From Hawksworthiomyces lignivorus (Eukaryota; Ascomycota; Sordariomycetes; Ophiostomatales; Ophiostomataceae): a stretch of 64,000 bases of DNA. A program made the translations under genes and the position numbers. Positions 61,315 to 64,000 of the stretch are shown here, in pieces. Position 1 is the stretch's first letter. The number at the start of each line of letters is the position of its first letter. Location: contig NTMA01000001.1 of assembly GCA_002917075.1 (NCBI GenBank), forward strand, positions 124,001 to 188,000, read 5' to 3'. The notes beneath the pieces were generated by a model that had not been told where the DNA came from, searched no databases, and was given only the letters and a program-made list of their open reading frames with translations.

Positions 61315-62387
61315 TTACAATTTCCGAGCCAGAACACGCAGTCGCACGTAGCTCAGCATGTAGCCCCCATTCGGCTGCTTCGTAGTGTACTCCAGCACCT
61401 TGACAATTTCCTGTGTGCAAGCTTCACGCTCGGCCGCGTCTGGCACTGCATCCAGGAACTGCCGTGCCATGAGCCGCACCCAGCCGTCCACGCCACCGGC
61501 GTCTGCGGGCGTCGGCCGCCACTCGCGCTCGATCTTCTCGACGTGCCAGCCTCCCACACGGTTCTCGAGGATGTCGCGCGCCCACGCCTCGTCCGGGAAG
61601 AACCACGGATTGGCGGCCTGCGTTGCCTCCAGGCCGATGCGCCGGCTGACACCCGCCACAATGCCCGTGACCAGCTCAGACACGTTGCCCAGCCCCCCCA
61701 TTTCGAAGGCGAAGAGCCCGCCCGGCTGCAGCGCCGCGTGGACGCCGCGGAAGAACTGCTCGTGCTTGGGCGTGTTGCGCAGAATCCAGTGCATGGCGGC
61801 GTTGGAGAACACCTTGGTGAACTGGGCCTTCTGCAGCTCGGGCTTCTCCACGAGGCCATTGCAGTCATAGACTTTAAAAACAAGCAAATTTTAGAAACAC
61901 GATCCTAAGGGTGGTATGAAATCTGTGGATTGGAGCTGTGTGTCTTCACCTTCAAAGGAAATATTCTTGTATCCGCCGTCGCTAGCGGCCTTGTCTGCCG
62001 CCTGGATCATGGCAGCTGAACTGTCGACGCCATGTAAACGGCCAGATCCCTGTGAAAGGAGCTCTGCGAACTGCAGGTCGATCACACCATCTGGACGTAG
62101 GAATAACTGTTAAATTTCAAAAAGACAAGTGCATTGGTATTACAGGTCGGGAAAAAAAAGGCAAACTTACCACCACAGCCGATATCGAGGATAACATCGT
62201 CTTTCTGCACGTCCAACCACCCAATCACCTTGCCTGCTAATTTTGGAACAAAGGAGGCCGAGTTTTGATAAGCCTGCGAAGTAGTTTGTCAGTGTAAGAG
62301 GACGCCTTGCAGTCGCACCAAAGGGATGAGAATATGCTGAGAGCATCTTACGGTGGAAGACCAGTTGTCCTTCTGTTGGGTTGCCAT
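61315..62387 (-). CDS. Class I SAM-dependent methyltransferase
   Basis: Four exons (62387-62352, 62273-62171, 62090-61950, 61871-61315) give 278 residues. The first exon has 12 codons (MATQQKDNWSST), and the join to AYQNSASFVPKLAGKV matches the usual start of this family. Motif I is VILDIGCGDGVIDLQFAELL, and the second acidic strand is LHGVDSSAAMIQAA. Motif III-like SNAAMHWILRN and the loop LQPGGLFAFEMGG follow. This is the UbiE/trans-aconitate-methyltransferase-like branch of class I enzymes, for which the substrate cannot be read from sequence. All introns (78, 80, 78 bases) are GT-AG. A short linker (FEVYDCNG) joins exons 3 and 4. It is unlike the LaeA-like enzyme upstream. Confidence 0.9.
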
Positions 62388-62918
62388 TTTGGCCTGAGAA
62401 AGCGTCACTTTCTCTTTTTGCTTTATTGAACTACGAAAATATAACCGGAGTATGTATTCGATAACTGAGTATAGCTGAAACCACATAAATTCGCTGAAAG
62501 GCTCTACTATCTCACTTATATACTTTGCATACCAGAGCCTCAACACAGCTCAAACCCCGCGTTTAGTGATGAATACCAGAATTGAAACTGTGTCAGCCAT
62601 CTCTGGTGTTTCCGATTTCGGAGTTCTTTGAATATTAAGGGTTGTGGAAGTTCCTTAGTGCTAAATACTGGAAAAGGAACACAGAACGGAGTATCTGGAA
62701 GCTAAAAATGGAACCCGCTCCCGCTAAAGCGTGTAAGTGGCCATTTGCCGCTTGCTCATTACGAATAGCAGAGATAATATGTACAAGTGCTCCGTAGTGT
62801 CTCGACGTCTTGACGCTTTTGGAAGGCTAAGTGGCTGTTTACACAAGAAATGGATCACAGTAAATATACATCCTTACGAAGACGCTCGAAGCGCTGCAGG
62901 CGGCCATTCACCGCTGTC
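62388..62918. other. Spacer between methyltransferase and amidase genes
   Basis: Contains the methyltransferase promoter and the amidase 3' region. It is AT-rich with no gene seen; partial TACTCCGTA-like sequences lie near 62,686 and 62,790. Confidence 0.45.
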
Positions 62919-64000
62919 TTAATCCAACTCAAGAAGCTGGTACTTGTCATCGCCGAGGGCATCCTCCACTCTCTTCATCACTGCCAGCACTTTCTCCTCC
63001 TCCAATCGCCGGCCTACGATCTGCACACCAACTGGCAGACCATGCATGGCCTCGGCGTCATAATGTTTCATTGCGCCTTGGGCGACGCCGTTGAGCTTAC
63101 GCAGCGAAAATCCGTCAGGGAGCTTGTCCTTGGTCTTGTCCACGTGCGTTACCGGAAGAATACCGCTTGTGTAGTCCAGCTGTGTTGTTGATAGCAAGTT
63201 AGCTTCCAGAAGCGATATCGGAACCAATAGCTCATAGAATGGAGACATCAGAGCATGTGTCATTGGAAAAAGGAGAGAGAGACAAGAAAACAAGAGAGCT
63301 CACCAAGTTGAATAGGAATGTGTAGCCGCAGCTGCTGACAGCATCGTGCATGGCGTCGTGGGGGAGAGCCGGTGTCGCATTGGGCGGCGTCACCAGCACG
63401 TCGATGTTGGCAGCGTCCCACCACTTGAACCAGCGCTCGCGATAGGCCTCGCGCTTGGCGACGAGCTGCCAGTTCTCAAAGGCACTCTTTGCGCCCCAGT
63501 CGCGGACCAGTCCAGCCCACACGGCGTCGCGCCGCACATAGCGCACCCAGAGGTAGTAGAGGTAGCGCAGCGGCGAGGGCAGCTGAGCCAGGCGCCGCAT
63601 CTGGAGGGCGCCGGCGTCGAGCCACTCGCCCCAGCGGCGCGGCACCTCGTACGTCTGGCAGCCGTCGGCGTTGAGGAGCAGCGCAGCAAGGCGAAGGGCC
63701 TCATACATATCGGGCGGAGGGTGAGGCAGGCCGGGGCCGAAGGCGACAACCTCGTGGCCCTCAGCGCGCAGGGCGTCGGCGACCATGTCGACGGCGCGGC
63801 GGCACGCCGGGCTCGGGTCGACGACGCCGTCGGTGGTCAGCACGCCGACGCGCAGGGTGCGGCCGGGATCGGCATAGGTGCGCACGGCGGCATCGCTCCA
63901 GGGGAGGCGGTGCACGGAGTAGTCGTAGCGCCAGGGCTCCATGGACACCACGGCGCGCGTAAAGTAGGCCAGGTCGCCCAGCGTGCGCGCCATGGGGCTG
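62919..64000 (-). CDS. Amidase-signature family protein, N-terminal part cut by window edge
   Basis: Two exons are visible (64000-63304 and 63179-62919), with an intron of 124 bases (63303-63180). The edge shows SPMARTLGDLAYF, the conserved segment that follows the catalytic Ser-Ser-Lys core, so the active-site Ser and the start codon lie outside the window. The downstream part is fungal acetamidase-like: LRVGVLTTDGVV, AVDMVADALRAEGHEV, and DVLVTPPNATPALPHD. After the splice LFNLLDYTSG come ILPVTHVDKTKD and MHGLPVGVQIVGRRLEEEKVL, the usual end of the amidase fold. Members hydrolyse small amides or fatty amides. The ATG at 63993 is internal and should not be used as the start. Confidence 0.92.

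Overview
The window reads as nuclear DNA of a filamentous ascomycete (Pezizomycotina, possibly a Sordariomycete; the class is an inference). Genes carry short GT-AG introns of about 55-140 bases with CTAAC/CTGAC-type branch sites. Spacers are long and pyrimidine-rich. The gene set is fungal: Ndt80-like regulator, Opy2, HET-domain protein, Mcd4, Nma111 and a DUF1776 protein. Thirteen apparently intact genes, two genes cut by the window edges and one decayed gene are described. Exon boundaries were derived by hand and checked for reading frame.

Positions 1-13,016 hold a complete N-acetylglucosamine (GlcNAc) utilisation cluster. From left to right it has an UNC93-like transporter (cut by the edge), a GH3 N-acetylglucosaminidase-like protein fused to GNAT acetyltransferase domains, glucosamine-6-phosphate deaminase, GlcNAc-6-phosphate deacetylase, a GlcNAc-kinase-type hexokinase and an Ndt80-like regulator. 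Together they explain uptake or release of GlcNAc, phosphorylation, deacetylation, deamination to fructose-6-phosphate, and transcriptional control. The deacetylase and the kinase share a 737-base divergent promoter. The GH3 protein is the most unusual gene: two residues expected for NagZ-type catalysis are replaced.

Positions 13,017-34,189 are gene-poor, with an Opy2-like membrane anchor, a Ras2-type GTPase and the GPI ethanolamine-phosphate transferase Mcd4, separated by spacers of 2.7 to 7.8 kb with long polypyrimidine leaders.

Positions 34,738-64,000 are denser. They hold a HET-domain protein, cullin-1 (SCF scaffold), the nuclear HtrA-like protease Nma111, a decayed beta-propeller-like gene, a serine-rich secreted protein, a LaeA-like methyltransferase, the CCCH zinc-finger polyadenylation factor Yth1/CPSF30, a DUF1776 oxidoreductase-like membrane protein, a second class I methyltransferase and an amidase cut by the right edge. 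A 9-base motif, TACTCCGTA or its complement, occurs at least six times and only in the spacers.
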